Shown here: positions 40,352-48,261 of the stretch, piece after piece
Layout of the letters: the number at the start of each line of letters is the position of its first letter
Position numbering within the stretch: position 1 is the first letter of the stretch
Origin: an uncultured Clostridia bacterium
GTDB lineage: Bacteria; Bacillota; Clostridia; UBA1381
NCBI GenBank assembly: GCA_934454145.1
Contig: CAKSFT010000001.1
Span: forward strand, 1 to 64,000
DNA: 64,000 bases
Direction: 5' to 3'
Translations under genes and position numbers: made by a program
The notes under the pieces: model-generated
Told to the model about the DNA's origin: nothing
The model's input: only the letters and a program-made list of their open reading frames with translations
The model's database searches: none

Positions 40352-42916
40352 ATGCAATGGCACAGCATGAATATAAACGAAGTTTTGACAAAGCTCGGCA
40401 CAGACAAAGAAAAAGGCATCTCTGAAAAAGAGGCGCAAAAACGCCTTTTGCAGCACGGCAAAAATGTCATTGCCTCAAAAAAACGGCAGGGATTTTTGAA
40501 AAAGTTTTTCTCACAGTTCAATGACTTTATGATTATCATTCTCATTGCCGCCGCAGCAATATCATTTTTTATGTCATATATAAGCGGCGACGCAGACTTC
40601 ATCGACCCCGCCGTCATATTGTCAATCGTTGTCCTGAATGCGCTCCTCGGCACAATCCAGGAGGCAAAGGCCGAAAAAGCCATACAGGCGCTCAAAGAAA
40701 TGTCCGCCCCCGGCGCACTTGTCAGGCGCAGTGGAAAAACCATAAATATCCCGGCAAGCGAAATCGTCCCCGGCGATATTCTCATATTCCGCCCCGGCAC
40801 GCGTGCCGCCGCCGACTGCCGCCTGGTTTTTGCTCATTCTCTGCACACGGACGAATCCTCGCTCACCGGCGAATCCACGCCCGTCCTGAAGGATTCGGGG
40901 CAAACGTTTGACGAATTTACCCCTCTTGCCGACCGTACAAATCTTATATATTCCGGCACATCGGTCATTTCCGGCAAAGGCGAAGGCGTTGCCGTTGCCA
41001 CAGGCATGGACACAGAGCTCGGAAAAATCGCCGGGCTTATCATTGACAGCGGCGAAGAACAGACGCCGCTGCAAAAAAAACTTGCACGCGTCGGCAAAAC
41101 ACTCGGCATCATGGCGCTGTGCATATGTGCCGCCATATTTCTTATAGGGATTCTGAAGTCCTTTGCACCGTTTGACATGTTTATGATGTCCGTCAGCCTT
41201 GCCGTTGCCGCAATCCCGGAGGGTCTGCCGGCAATTGTCACAATAATGCTTGCCATAGGCGTGCAGGCAATGGCAAAGAAAAACGCAATTGTCCGCAATC
41301 TCCCGGCTGTCGAAGCATTGGGCGGCGCCGGTGTCATATGTTCCGACAAAACAGGCACCCTCACCATGAACAAAATGGAGGTCACCGAAACTTTTTCCTC
41401 CGACACCTCTTTTTTGATGTCATGCGCCCTGCTCTGCTGTGACCCTGAGGGGAGCAACCCTACAGAGAATGCAATAATAAACTATGCAAAAAAATATTCC
41501 CATGACAAAACGCGCCTTGACAAGACCCACCCCAGAACAGATGAAATTCCGTTTGATTCTTCCAGAAAGCTCATGAGCGTTTCCGTAAAGAGTCCGTCCT
41601 CCGGCACACGCGTCATCACAAAGGGCGCGCCCGATGTTCTGATAAAGTTGTGCCCAAAGATATATCGTGACGGTTCTGTACACACAATTTCCGAAGGCGA
41701 AAAAAATGAAATTCTGAAGAAAAATGCCCAAATGGCAGACAATGCACTGCGTGTAATTGCCGTTGCGTACAAAGAAAGCCACACAGAAAAAATCACCGAG
41801 TCAAACCTCATCTTTATCGGGCTCATAGGTCTGCATGACCCGCCGCGCCCCGAGGTGCCCGATGCCGTAAAGTCATGCATAAAAGCCGGAATACGCCCTG
41901 TCATGATAACGGGCGACCACCTCAACACAGCCTGCGCGGTGGCACGCAAAACAGGCATACTGAAAAAGGGCGAAAAAGCAATCACAGGCAGCGAGCTTGA
42001 CCTGATTCCGCAGCCGGCTCTCGAAAAAACAATCTCTGACTACAGTGTTTTTGCCCGTGTCACCCCGGCACACAAGGTGAGAATCGTGGAAGCATGGCAA
42101 AAACAAAACAAAATTGTCGCCATGACAGGCGACGGCGTCAATGATGCACCGGCGCTGAAAAAGGCAGACATCGGATGCAGCATGGGGATTTCCGGCACAG
42201 ACGTCGCAAAAAGCGCTTCCGACATAATACTCACCGATGACAACTTTGCCACAATCGTGTCGGCAGTAAAAAAAGGACGTGAAATTTATGAAAACCTGAA
42301 AAAAGCGGTAAAATTCCTCTTGTCCAGCAATATCGGCGAAATAGCCACCGTGTTTATCGGCTTGTTGTTTGGCTGGCAGACGCCGCTTTACCCCATACAG
42401 CTGCTTTGGATAAACCTTGTGACCGATTCTCTCCCTGCCGTTGCCCTCGGGCTTGACCCCGTAAGCGACGACATAATGCAGCGCCGTCCGTCCGGCAGTT
42501 CCTCGGACATATTTGACAAGGGCATGTGGAAGGACATCTTCTCGGAGGGAATCATGATAGGCGCACTTGCAATTTTTGCGTACACCCTCGGCATGGTCTT
42601 TTTTGACCCAATCGGAAAAAGCGCCGTCGGGCGCACAATGGCATTTTCCGTCCTTGGGATTTCTCAGCTTGTGCATGCCTTCAATATGCGCAGCAAAAAA
42701 TCGGTTTTCAGGGCAGGGATATTCAAAAACAAATTCCTTGTCCTTGCGCTCCTCCTCGGCGTCGCGCTCCAGATAATTATTGTTTCACATCCGCTCCTCT
42801 CGGCGGTATTCAAAACCGTACCGCTCTCGGGCACACAATGGCTTATATGCGCACTGCTTTCGCTCATGCCGCTCATCATTGTGGAGCTGCAAAAAAAATT
42901 ATCCTCCCGCGAATAG
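40352..42916 (+). CDS. Ca2+-type P-type ATPase (SERCA/PMCA-like)
   Basis: An 854-residue ion pump. Cytoplasmic domains have the phosphorylation site CSDKTGTLTMN, the actuator SLTGESTPV and the hinge AMTGDGVNDAPALKKADIG. The membrane part carries Ca2+-ligand segments AVAAIPEGLPAIVTIM (M4), LSSNIGEIATVFIG (M5) and NLVTDSLPAVALGLD (M6), which favour Ca2+ over Na+/K+ or Mg2+. It likely exports Ca2+. ATG 40352 follows AAGGAGG by 12 bp; the longer open frame would begin inside repeat copy B and is rejected. A strong terminator follows directly. Confidence 0.9.
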   Translation: MQWHSMNINEVLTKLGTDKEKGISEKEAQKRLLQHGKNVIASKKRQGFLKKFFSQFNDFMIIILIAAAAISFFMSYISGDADFIDPAVILSIVVLNALLGTIQEAKAEKAIQALKEMSAPGALVRRSGKTINIPASEIVPGDILIFRPGTRAAADCRLVFAHSLHTDESSLTGESTPVLKDSGQTFDEFTPLADRTNLIYSGTSVISGKGEGVAVATGMDTELGKIAGLIIDSGEEQTPLQKKLARVGKTLGIMALCICAAIFLIGILKSFAPFDMFMMSVSLAVAAIPEGLPAIVTIMLAIGVQAMAKKNAIVRNLPAVEALGGAGVICSDKTGTLTMNKMEVTETFSSDTSFLMSCALLCCDPEGSNPTENAIINYAKKYSHDKTRLDKTHPRTDEIPFDSSRKLMSVSVKSPSSGTRVITKGAPDVLIKLCPKIYRDGSVHTISEGEKNEILKKNAQMADNALRVIAVAYKESHTEKITESNLIFIGLIGLHDPPRPEVPDAVKSCIKAGIRPVMITGDHLNTACAVARKTGILKKGEKAITGSELDLIPQPALEKTISDYSVFARVTPAHKVRIVEAWQKQNKIVAMTGDGVNDAPALKKADIGCSMGISGTDVAKSASDIILTDDNFATIVSAVKKGREIYENLKKAVKFLLSSNIGEIATVFIGLLFGWQTPLYPIQLLWINLVTDSLPAVALGLDPVSDDIMQRRPSGSSSDIFDKGMWKDIFSEGIMIGALAIFAYTLGMVFFDPIGKSAVGRTMAFSVLGISQLVHAFNMRSKKSVFRAGIFKNKFLVLALLLGVALQIIIVSHPLLSAVFKTVPLSGTQWLICALLSLMPLIIVELQKKLSSRE

Positions 42917-42952
42917 AATAAAAGCGTGCCGGTACTCCGGCACGCTTTTATT
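42917..42952 (+). terminator. Intrinsic terminator
   Basis: AATAAAAGCGTGCCGG and its exact complement around a TACT loop, followed by T-rich sequence. It ends the P-type ATPase transcript and, on the other strand, lies after the small Cys-rich gene. Confidence 0.9.
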
Positions 42953-42966
42953 CTTTTTATTCTTAA

Positions 42967-43068
42967 TCAGTCACACATGCATGTAACGATTACGATTATA
43001 ATAAGTACCCACAAAATCATGTCAAGATCGAATCCGCAACCATTTTTCTGGCAACCGCAATCACCCAT
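42967..43068 (-). CDS. 33-residue Cys-rich membrane peptide
   Basis: A small gene on the minus strand. GGGAGG lies 8 bp before ATG 43068. The product begins MGDCGCQKNGCGFD, continues into one hydrophobic helix (MILWVLIIIVIVT) and ends CMCD. Five Cys in 33 residues, on both sides of the helix, is remarkable. Its size, Gly/Cys-rich start and short membrane helix recall the small YjcZ-like proteins of spore-formers, but likeness is only general. Convergent with the P-type ATPase and ending 14 bp from its terminator. Function unknown. Confidence 0.6.
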   Translation of the reverse strand: MGDCGCQKNGCGFDLDMILWVLIIIVIVTCMCD

Positions 43069-43220
43069 GGAATATGCCTCCCTTCACTAAATATAAGAGC
43101 CTTTTTGTCACCAACAGCAATAAGGGGTTGCTTTTGTTGCAATTTGCCTCTCTTCACCCTTTTCCTTAATGTCTGTTGTAATAATATATTATGAAAGTAC
43201 AATAAGTTTTGCAGCTTGTC

Positions 43221-43249
43221 TTGCAAAATTATTTAAAATGAGTTATAAT
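43221..43249 (+). promoter_or_regulatory. Promoter upstream of repeat copy C and UPF0291 gene
   Basis: TTGCAA, 17 bp, TATAAT. Transcription from here would pass through repeat copy C before reaching the UPF0291 start at 43509, making a leader of about 250 nt that is largely repeat. The region 43069-43220 shows no gene. Confidence 0.6.
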
Positions 43250-43263
43250 AAAGGACATATTGT

Positions 43264-43477
43264 AGGTAATTGTAAAACTAACGTTTTCCAATTAAAATTC
43301 TTGGGTAGAAATAAAAAGTTCCGGTTGATTTGTACTTTTCTGAAAGTTGAAACTCTTTATTTCAGCCAAAAATGATGCTCATGTGGTTATTTTTGATGAC
43401 CAATCAGGGGTTGGCGCCCCCGATACCCCCGCAAATATGCGGTGGCTGATTGTAAAATTTACATTTTACAATTACCT
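43264..43477 (+). mobile_element. Hairpin-rich repeat, long copy C
   Basis: A 214-bp copy in the same direction as copy B, flanked by TA at both ends (TGTAGG, CCTAAA). The hairpins are kept, with a few changes compared with B (AAAAATGATGctcatgtggTTATTTTT; CCAATCAGGGGTTGG). It lies between the promoter at 43221 and the UPF0291 gene. Confidence 0.82.
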
Positions 43478-43508
43478 AAAAGGATATATTGATTTGGGAG
43501 GAATTTTT

Positions 43509-43688
43509 ATGACCCGTGAAAAAATGAACAGAATCAGCGAACTGTACAAAAAATCATGCGCCGAAGGTCTGACCGATGCGGAAAAAGCAGAACAAAAGGC
43601 ACTCAGAGAAGAATATCTGAGAGATATCCGCAAAAACTTCACACAGACGCTTGACAGCATAGAATTTACCGATAACGCAAAGCAATAG
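43509..43688 (+). CDS. UPF0291/DUF896 family small protein
   Basis: A 59-residue helical protein: MNRISELYKKSCAEGLTDAE, then EKAEQKALREEYLRDIRKNF and TLDSIEF. This is the DUF896 (YnzC-like) pattern, with two helices and a short unstructured tail. The Bacillus relative YnzC lies in an SOS operon, but no biochemical function is established. ATG 43509 follows GGGAGGAA by 6 bp. The open frame upstream runs into repeat copy C and is rejected. Confidence 0.9.
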   Translation: MTREKMNRISELYKKSCAEGLTDAEKAEQKALREEYLRDIRKNFTQTLDSIEFTDNAKQ

Positions 43689-43696
43689 ACAATTGT

Positions 43697-43730
43697 AGGT
43701 AATTGTAAAACTATCTTTTTCCAATTACCT
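43697..43730 (+). repeat. Solo end hairpin of the repeat family (G)
   Basis: A 34-bp unit AGGTAATTGTAAAAC...TTTTTCCAATTACCT, matching only the one end hairpin of the long element. TA flanks both sides (TGTAGG, CCTAAT). It stands just after the UPF0291 stop and 27 bp before the TPR gene. Confidence 0.7.
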
Positions 43731-43757
43731 AATAAACAACCGTAAAAGGAGAAAAAA

Positions 43758-44549
43758 ATGATATACGTTGTTCTTATATTTTTGATTTATTTCGGTTTCA
43801 GAATGAACCTTTCTACAGGTATTATCGTGACAGTGCTTTCCCTCGGCTTTGCCGTATACAAAAATCTGCCGGCTTTCTACGCATTGCTGGGGGCGAGGGC
43901 ATACAACAGCGGCAATGACGAAAAAACTCTGCACTATTACGAAAAATCCATCGACACCGGCAGAGCGGACGCCAAAATATACACCACATATGTGCTTATC
44001 CTTATGCGTACGGGCAAGCTGAAGAAGGCGCTGGCGGTTTGCAATGCCGCAATTGCAAGCAAAAGGATTGCCGCGGCGCAAAAATACATGCTCAAATGCT
44101 ACCGTTGCCTGATATACTACAAAACAGGCGAAGGCGCAGAAGGACTTGCCGATGCAAAAAAAATATTTGAAAATTATAAAAACACAACAGTCTACGGTCT
44201 TTTGGGCTATCTCATGCTTGCTTTGGACGAGCCGCGCGAAAAAACACTCGGTTTCTGCCTTGAAGCATATGATTACAACAGTGATGACCGTGACATAACA
44301 GACAACCTTGTTCTGGCATATTACAAAAACGGCGAACTTGACAAAGCCGAAAGCCTTGCCGCAGAGCTTGTCGAAATGAGCCCGGCATTTGTCGAGGCAT
44401 ATTACCATTCCGCATTAATTGCAAAGGCCCTCGGCAAAACCGACAAGGCAAAAGAATTTTTGGGAAACATCGATAATTGTCTGCGCACCGCGCTGACAAC
44501 CGTGAGTGAAGAAGAAATAAAAAACCTGAAAAAGGAGCTTGAAGGATAA
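43758..44549 (+). CDS. Membrane-anchored TPR protein
   Basis: A 263-residue protein with two N-terminal hydrophobic segments (IYVVLIFLIYFGFRMN, GIIVTVLSLGFAVY). About five tetratricopeptide repeats follow (for example LGARAYNSGNDEKTLHYYEK, DNLVLAYYKNGELDKAESLA, AYYHSALIAKALGKTDKAKE). Such proteins mediate protein contacts. AAAAGGAG precedes ATG 43758. The stop overlaps the start of the next gene (TAATG), showing coupling. A specific partner is not known. Confidence 0.75.
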   Translation: MIYVVLIFLIYFGFRMNLSTGIIVTVLSLGFAVYKNLPAFYALLGARAYNSGNDEKTLHYYEKSIDTGRADAKIYTTYVLILMRTGKLKKALAVCNAAIASKRIAAAQKYMLKCYRCLIYYKTGEGAEGLADAKKIFENYKNTTVYGLLGYLMLALDEPREKTLGFCLEAYDYNSDDRDITDNLVLAYYKNGELDKAESLAAELVEMSPAFVEAYYHSALIAKALGKTDKAKEFLGNIDNCLRTALTTVSEEEIKNLKKELEG

Positions 44550-44965
44550 TGATAACATTTAAATTGAAAAACGGTCTTGAGGGATACAATATGACAAAAG
44601 ACTTCCGGCAAATTTATCTTTCAAGCGGTGCACAGGATTCACACGACTCTTCTGCGATACATATAGCCGGGTTTGAAAACGGCAGTGTCATGTGCTGTGG
44701 CAGAATGTACGCCGCCGATTCCATGAGGTTCATCATAGACAATGTGTTGGTGACCCCCGAAAACCGCATGCAATATGTCGGCGACACAATTCTTCGCGCA
44801 CTTGAGGACAAAGCCGTACAGCTTATGCACTCATTCATCACTGTTTTCCCCACCACAGAATCAAGAGAGTTTTTCCTGCACGAGGGTTATGCCGGTGACG
44901 ACAGCATGACAAAAGATTTGACAAAAGTGCGTCCGTGCCGCGGCTGCGGAGGTGAAAACAAATGA
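44549..44965 (+). CDS. GNAT-like acetyltransferase, putative
   Basis: A 138-residue protein. AIHIAGFENGSVMCCGRMYA and MRFIIDNVLVTPENRMQYVG fit GNAT strands and motif A, though the usual Q/R-x-x-G-x-G/A is altered to NRMQYVGD. It ends PCRGCGGENK with two Cys. Substrate unknown. The start overlaps the TPR stop; its own stop overlaps rarA (ATGA), so TPR-GNAT-rarA form one unit. Confidence 0.6.
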   Translation: MITFKLKNGLEGYNMTKDFRQIYLSSGAQDSHDSSAIHIAGFENGSVMCCGRMYAADSMRFIIDNVLVTPENRMQYVGDTILRALEDKAVQLMHSFITVFPTTESREFFLHEGYAGDDSMTKDLTKVRPCRGCGGENK

Positions 44966-46239
44966 GTGCTCCCCTTGCTGATAGAATACGTCCGCAGAAT
45001 ATCGATGAAGTAGTCGGGCAATCCCATCTTCTCGGCAAAGGGAAGCTTTTGGGGAATATCATCAAAAAAGGCGAAATACCAAATATGATTTTTTACGGTC
45101 CCAGCGGCGTGGGTAAAACCACCGTTGCAAACATCATCGCAAAAAACACCGGCAAAAAGCTCTACCGCCTGAATGCCACCACTGCGTCTGTTTCGGACAT
45201 AAAAGATATAATTTCTTCCCTTGACAGCTTTCTCACTATGAACGGAGTGCTCCTTTATCTGGACGAAATTCAGCATTTTAACAAAAAGCAGCAGCAATCC
45301 CTTCTTGAGTTTATGGAAAACGGGAAAATAACCCTGATTGCAAGCACAACGGAAAATCCGTATTTTTACATATACAATGCCGTGCTGTCGCGTTCTGTGG
45401 TTTTTGAATTTAAGCCAATCTCGCCCGAAGAAATCAAAAAGGCGCTTGTGCGTGGTGCAAAAATCCTCGCCGATGATGAATTTAAAGGCTGCAATTTCAC
45501 CGTCACCGATGATGCCCTGGAACACATGGCGCAAATGTGCGGCGGTGATGTTCGCAAAGCGATAAATTCACTCGAAATTGCCGCATTGGCGGCTTCTCCC
45601 GACAAGGACTTCAATATCACGGTGGATTTGGATTTGGCAGAACAGGCGTCACAGAAAAAAAGCATAAAATATGACAAATCGGGCGACACACACTATGACC
45701 TTTTGAGTGCTTTCCAAAAATCGCTGAGAGGCAGCGACCCCGACGCCGCAATACACTACCTTGCAAGGCTGATTGCCGGCGGCGATTTGCAGATAATCTG
45801 CCGCAGACTTTTGGTTGTTGCGTCGGAGGACATCGGTCTTGCATACCCGCAGGCGGTGTCGATTGTCAAATCCTGTGTCGACAGCGCCCTGCAGCTGGGG
45901 TTCCCGGAGGCACGCATACCCCTGGCACAGGCTGTCTTGCTGCTTGCCACTGCGCCAAAGTCAAACAGCGCCATCATGGCAATAGACAACGCGCTTTCCG
46001 ACATAGAAAGTATTGATGTGGGAGAAGTGCCCGAACACCTGAAGGACTCTCACTACAGCGGTGCAAAAAAACTCGGTCACGGCACGGAGTATAAATATCC
46101 GCACAGTTTCCCAAACAATTATGTAAAACAAACCTATCTTCCGAACAAAATAAAAAATAAAACCTATTATACATACGGCGAAAACAAAACAGAGCGTGCC
46201 GCGCGTGATTACTGGGCGGCAATCAAAAAGGAGGACTGA
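44962..46239 (+). CDS. rarA: Replication-associated recombination protein RarA (MgsA)
   Basis: A 425-residue AAA+ ATPase acting at stalled replication forks. RIRPQNIDEVVGQSHLLG is the N-terminal box; Walker A is FYGPSGVGKTTVANIIA and Walker B YLDEIQHFNKKQQQSL, followed by TLIASTTENPYFYIYNAVLS. The C-terminal helical domain has YSGAKKLGHGTEYKYPHSFP. Length and motifs are normal. GGAGGTG lies within the end of the previous gene. Confidence 0.95.
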   Translation: MSAPLADRIRPQNIDEVVGQSHLLGKGKLLGNIIKKGEIPNMIFYGPSGVGKTTVANIIAKNTGKKLYRLNATTASVSDIKDIISSLDSFLTMNGVLLYLDEIQHFNKKQQQSLLEFMENGKITLIASTTENPYFYIYNAVLSRSVVFEFKPISPEEIKKALVRGAKILADDEFKGCNFTVTDDALEHMAQMCGGDVRKAINSLEIAALAASPDKDFNITVDLDLAEQASQKKSIKYDKSGDTHYDLLSAFQKSLRGSDPDAAIHYLARLIAGGDLQIICRRLLVVASEDIGLAYPQAVSIVKSCVDSALQLGFPEARIPLAQAVLLLATAPKSNSAIMAIDNALSDIESIDVGEVPEHLKDSHYSGAKKLGHGTEYKYPHSFPNNYVKQTYLPNKIKNKTYYTYGENKTERAARDYWAAIKKED

Positions 46240-46242
46240 CCC

Positions 46243-46596
46243 ATGTTCTGTCCCGAATGCGGCAAAAACATTGAAAACAGAACTGTCTGCCCCTATTGCG
46301 GTCACGGTGCAATGCCGGAATATGCCTTCAGCGCATACTCCGAAAAGCCGTCACCGCCGGACATTCCTCCCCGGGGCGGAACTTCGCGCCTGATTGCCGG
46401 TATTTTGCAGATTTTCACCGGCGCCTTTGGGATTGGCAGATTTTATATGAAGTCCTACAAAATCGGTATTCTTCAGCTTGTCCTCAGCTTTGTGACCTTT
46501 GGGATAGGCGGTTTTTTGTGGGGAATCTTCGACGGAATCTCCATACTCTCGGGGAAAACCGTTCTGGACGGCAAGGGAAATATCATGGATATATAA
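46243..46596 (+). CDS. Zinc-ribbon TM2-domain protein
   Basis: A 117-residue protein with a zinc ribbon (MFCPECGKNIENRTVCPYCG), a proline-rich linker (PSPPDIPPRG) and a TM2 domain of two membrane helices: AGILQIFTGAFGIGRFYMKS and IGILQLVLSFVTFGIGGFLW, with the GRFY/WG-x-x-DG features. TM2 proteins are common and poorly understood. GGAGGA precedes the start; 3 bp after rarA. Confidence 0.85.
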   Translation: MFCPECGKNIENRTVCPYCGHGAMPEYAFSAYSEKPSPPDIPPRGGTSRLIAGILQIFTGAFGIGRFYMKSYKIGILQLVLSFVTFGIGGFLWGIFDGISILSGKTVLDGKGNIMDI

Positions 46597-46670
46597 GTCC
46601 GCCCCCAAAAACGTTTGCAAAAATTATTTATCAATACATATACTGCATACTACAAAAGGAAATTATTTAT

Positions 46671-47162
46671 ATGAGCATTTTGGTAAAACCTTACGAAAAA
46701 AAGTATATTAAAGACGCTGTTGAAATATGGAACAGAGTCGTTTCCGACGGTGTCGCTTTCCCGCAGGAGGAATGTCTGACAGAAGAAAGCGGCGACAAAT
46801 TCTTCACCTCGCAGTCCTTCACAGGGCTTGCATATGACAGCGACACAGAAGAAATTGTCGGCTTGTACATTCTCCACCCCAACAATATCGGCAGATGCGG
46901 ACATATTTCCAATGCAAGCTATGCCGTAGAATTTTCCCAAAGAGGAAAACATATCGGTGAAATCCTCGTGACAGACTGCATAAAAAAGGGCAAAGAACTC
47001 GGCTTTAAAATATTGCAGTTCAACGCCGTTGTGAAAACCAACATTCCGGCATTGAAGCTTTACAAAAAACTCGGGTTTATTCAGCTTGGCACAATCCCGG
47101 GCGGCTTTCTCACAAAAGCCGGCAAATATGAGGATATTATTCCCCACTATATATTGCTTTGA
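46671..47162 (+). CDS. GNAT family N-acetyltransferase
   Basis: A 163-residue acetyltransferase. The acetyl-CoA-binding motif A is VEFSQRGKHIGEILVTDCIK (Q/R-x-x-G-x-G/A matches QRGKHIG), followed by LQFNAVVKTNIPALKLYKKL and GFIQLGTIPGGFL. Similar to the YjgM/phosphinothricin-type subgroup, but substrate not assigned. ATG 46671 after AAAAGGAAA; the longer open frame overlaps the TM2 gene and is not supported. Confidence 0.85.
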   Translation: MSILVKPYEKKYIKDAVEIWNRVVSDGVAFPQEECLTEESGDKFFTSQSFTGLAYDSDTEEIVGLYILHPNNIGRCGHISNASYAVEFSQRGKHIGEILVTDCIKKGKELGFKILQFNAVVKTNIPALKLYKKLGFIQLGTIPGGFLTKAGKYEDIIPHYILL

Positions 47163-47215
47163 CAAAAAAATATTTCATGAATACTTGAAAAAAATGTGTT
47201 TTTTATGTATAATAT

Positions 47216-47249
47216 AGGTAATCGTAAAATGCAGGTTTTATAATTGTCT
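47216..47249 (+). repeat. Solo end hairpin of the repeat family (H)
   Basis: AGGTAATCGTAAAATGCAGG then TTTTATAATTGTCT: a diverged 34-bp copy of one end hairpin. The left flank is TA. It lies between the GNAT and DMT genes, in a gap of about 185 bp that is otherwise AT-rich with no gene. Confidence 0.6.
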
Positions 47250-47347
47250 GATTAACATCGGGTATTTACTGCTTTCGGGAAATGAATAAAAATTAGGGAT
47301 ATGTATATAATATAAGGAAAACCTATATTAAAAAGGTGGCATGTCCC

Positions 47348-48196
47348 GTGAAAAAGCTGTATCTCGTCATATCCGCGTTTATTTTCGGTTTCACGCCGAT
47401 TCTTGCCAAATTTGTCTATGCAGGCGGTACAAACGGCATAACGCTTACTTTTTTGCGTGCAGCATTGGCATTGCCTGTCCTGTTGGGCTATCTTTCGGTC
47501 AAAAAAAAGCGATTTGTGCGCGGCAAAAAAACTTGGGGGAAAATAGTTCTCCTTTCTGTTTTGGGCAATGCCGCCGCAATGATATGCCTGTATGCGGCAT
47601 ATGACAAAATCTCTGTCGGGCTTGCGACAGTGCTCCATTATATATATCCGCTGGCGATTGTACTTGCCTGTGCCGCGATTTACCGCGAACCGATAACAGG
47701 CACAAAACTCACCGCCGCCCTGCTCGTTTCGGCAGGCATTGTCATGTTTCTGGACTTTGAAAGGCGCGGTGATTTTTGGGGCGTTATCCTTGCCGCACTT
47801 TCAGGCATATTTTATGCCTTCTATGTGGTTTATATGGAACAGTCGGGGCTTGACAAGCTGGACTATATGACATTGACATTTTTGGTGTCCCTGTTCACCG
47901 CCGTTTCCGTTTTCCTGTTCGGGGTGTTTTCCGGCCGGCTGGACTTTGACATGACACCTATGGCATGGGTTAATTCTCTGCTTATTTCATTCCTTGTGAC
48001 CTTTGTGGGCTTGCCGATGTTTCAGGCAGGGCTGCGGCATGAGGGTGCCGGCACTGCCGGGATAATATCCACTGTAGAGCCAATCACGGGCGTTGTCCTG
48101 TCAGCCCTTATTTTCGGCGAGCACATGAGTATCTTAAATATTGTCGGCTGTATTGTAATAATATTCGGTGTCGTCATTCTCGAAAAAGAAAAATGA
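47348..48196 (+). CDS. EamA/DMT family permease
   Basis: A 282-residue membrane transporter with ten predicted helices in two EamA halves: SAFIFGFTPILAKFVYAGGT and RAALALPVLLGYLSV in the first, SGIFYAFYVVYMEQ and FVGLPMFQAGLRHEGAGTAG, then STVEPITGVVLSALIFGEHM in the second. GTG 47348 is preferred, 8 bp after AAGGTGG; the GTG at 47336 sits in that site. Substrate unknown (metabolite or amino acid export is typical). Confidence 0.85.
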   Translation: MKKLYLVISAFIFGFTPILAKFVYAGGTNGITLTFLRAALALPVLLGYLSVKKKRFVRGKKTWGKIVLLSVLGNAAAMICLYAAYDKISVGLATVLHYIYPLAIVLACAAIYREPITGTKLTAALLVSAGIVMFLDFERRGDFWGVILAALSGIFYAFYVVYMEQSGLDKLDYMTLTFLVSLFTAVSVFLFGVFSGRLDFDMTPMAWVNSLLISFLVTFVGLPMFQAGLRHEGAGTAGIISTVEPITGVVLSALIFGEHMSILNIVGCIVIIFGVVILEKEK

Positions 48197-48261
48197 CTTG
48201 ATTAAAGCCGCACAGAGCAATTTTAATTATAGAATTTCAAATTATACCAAGGAGAGTATGT

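Noticed and set aside
43017..43226. 69-residue minus-strand frame over the Cys-rich peptide
   Set aside because: It has no ribosome site and overlaps the better supported 33-residue gene in another frame.
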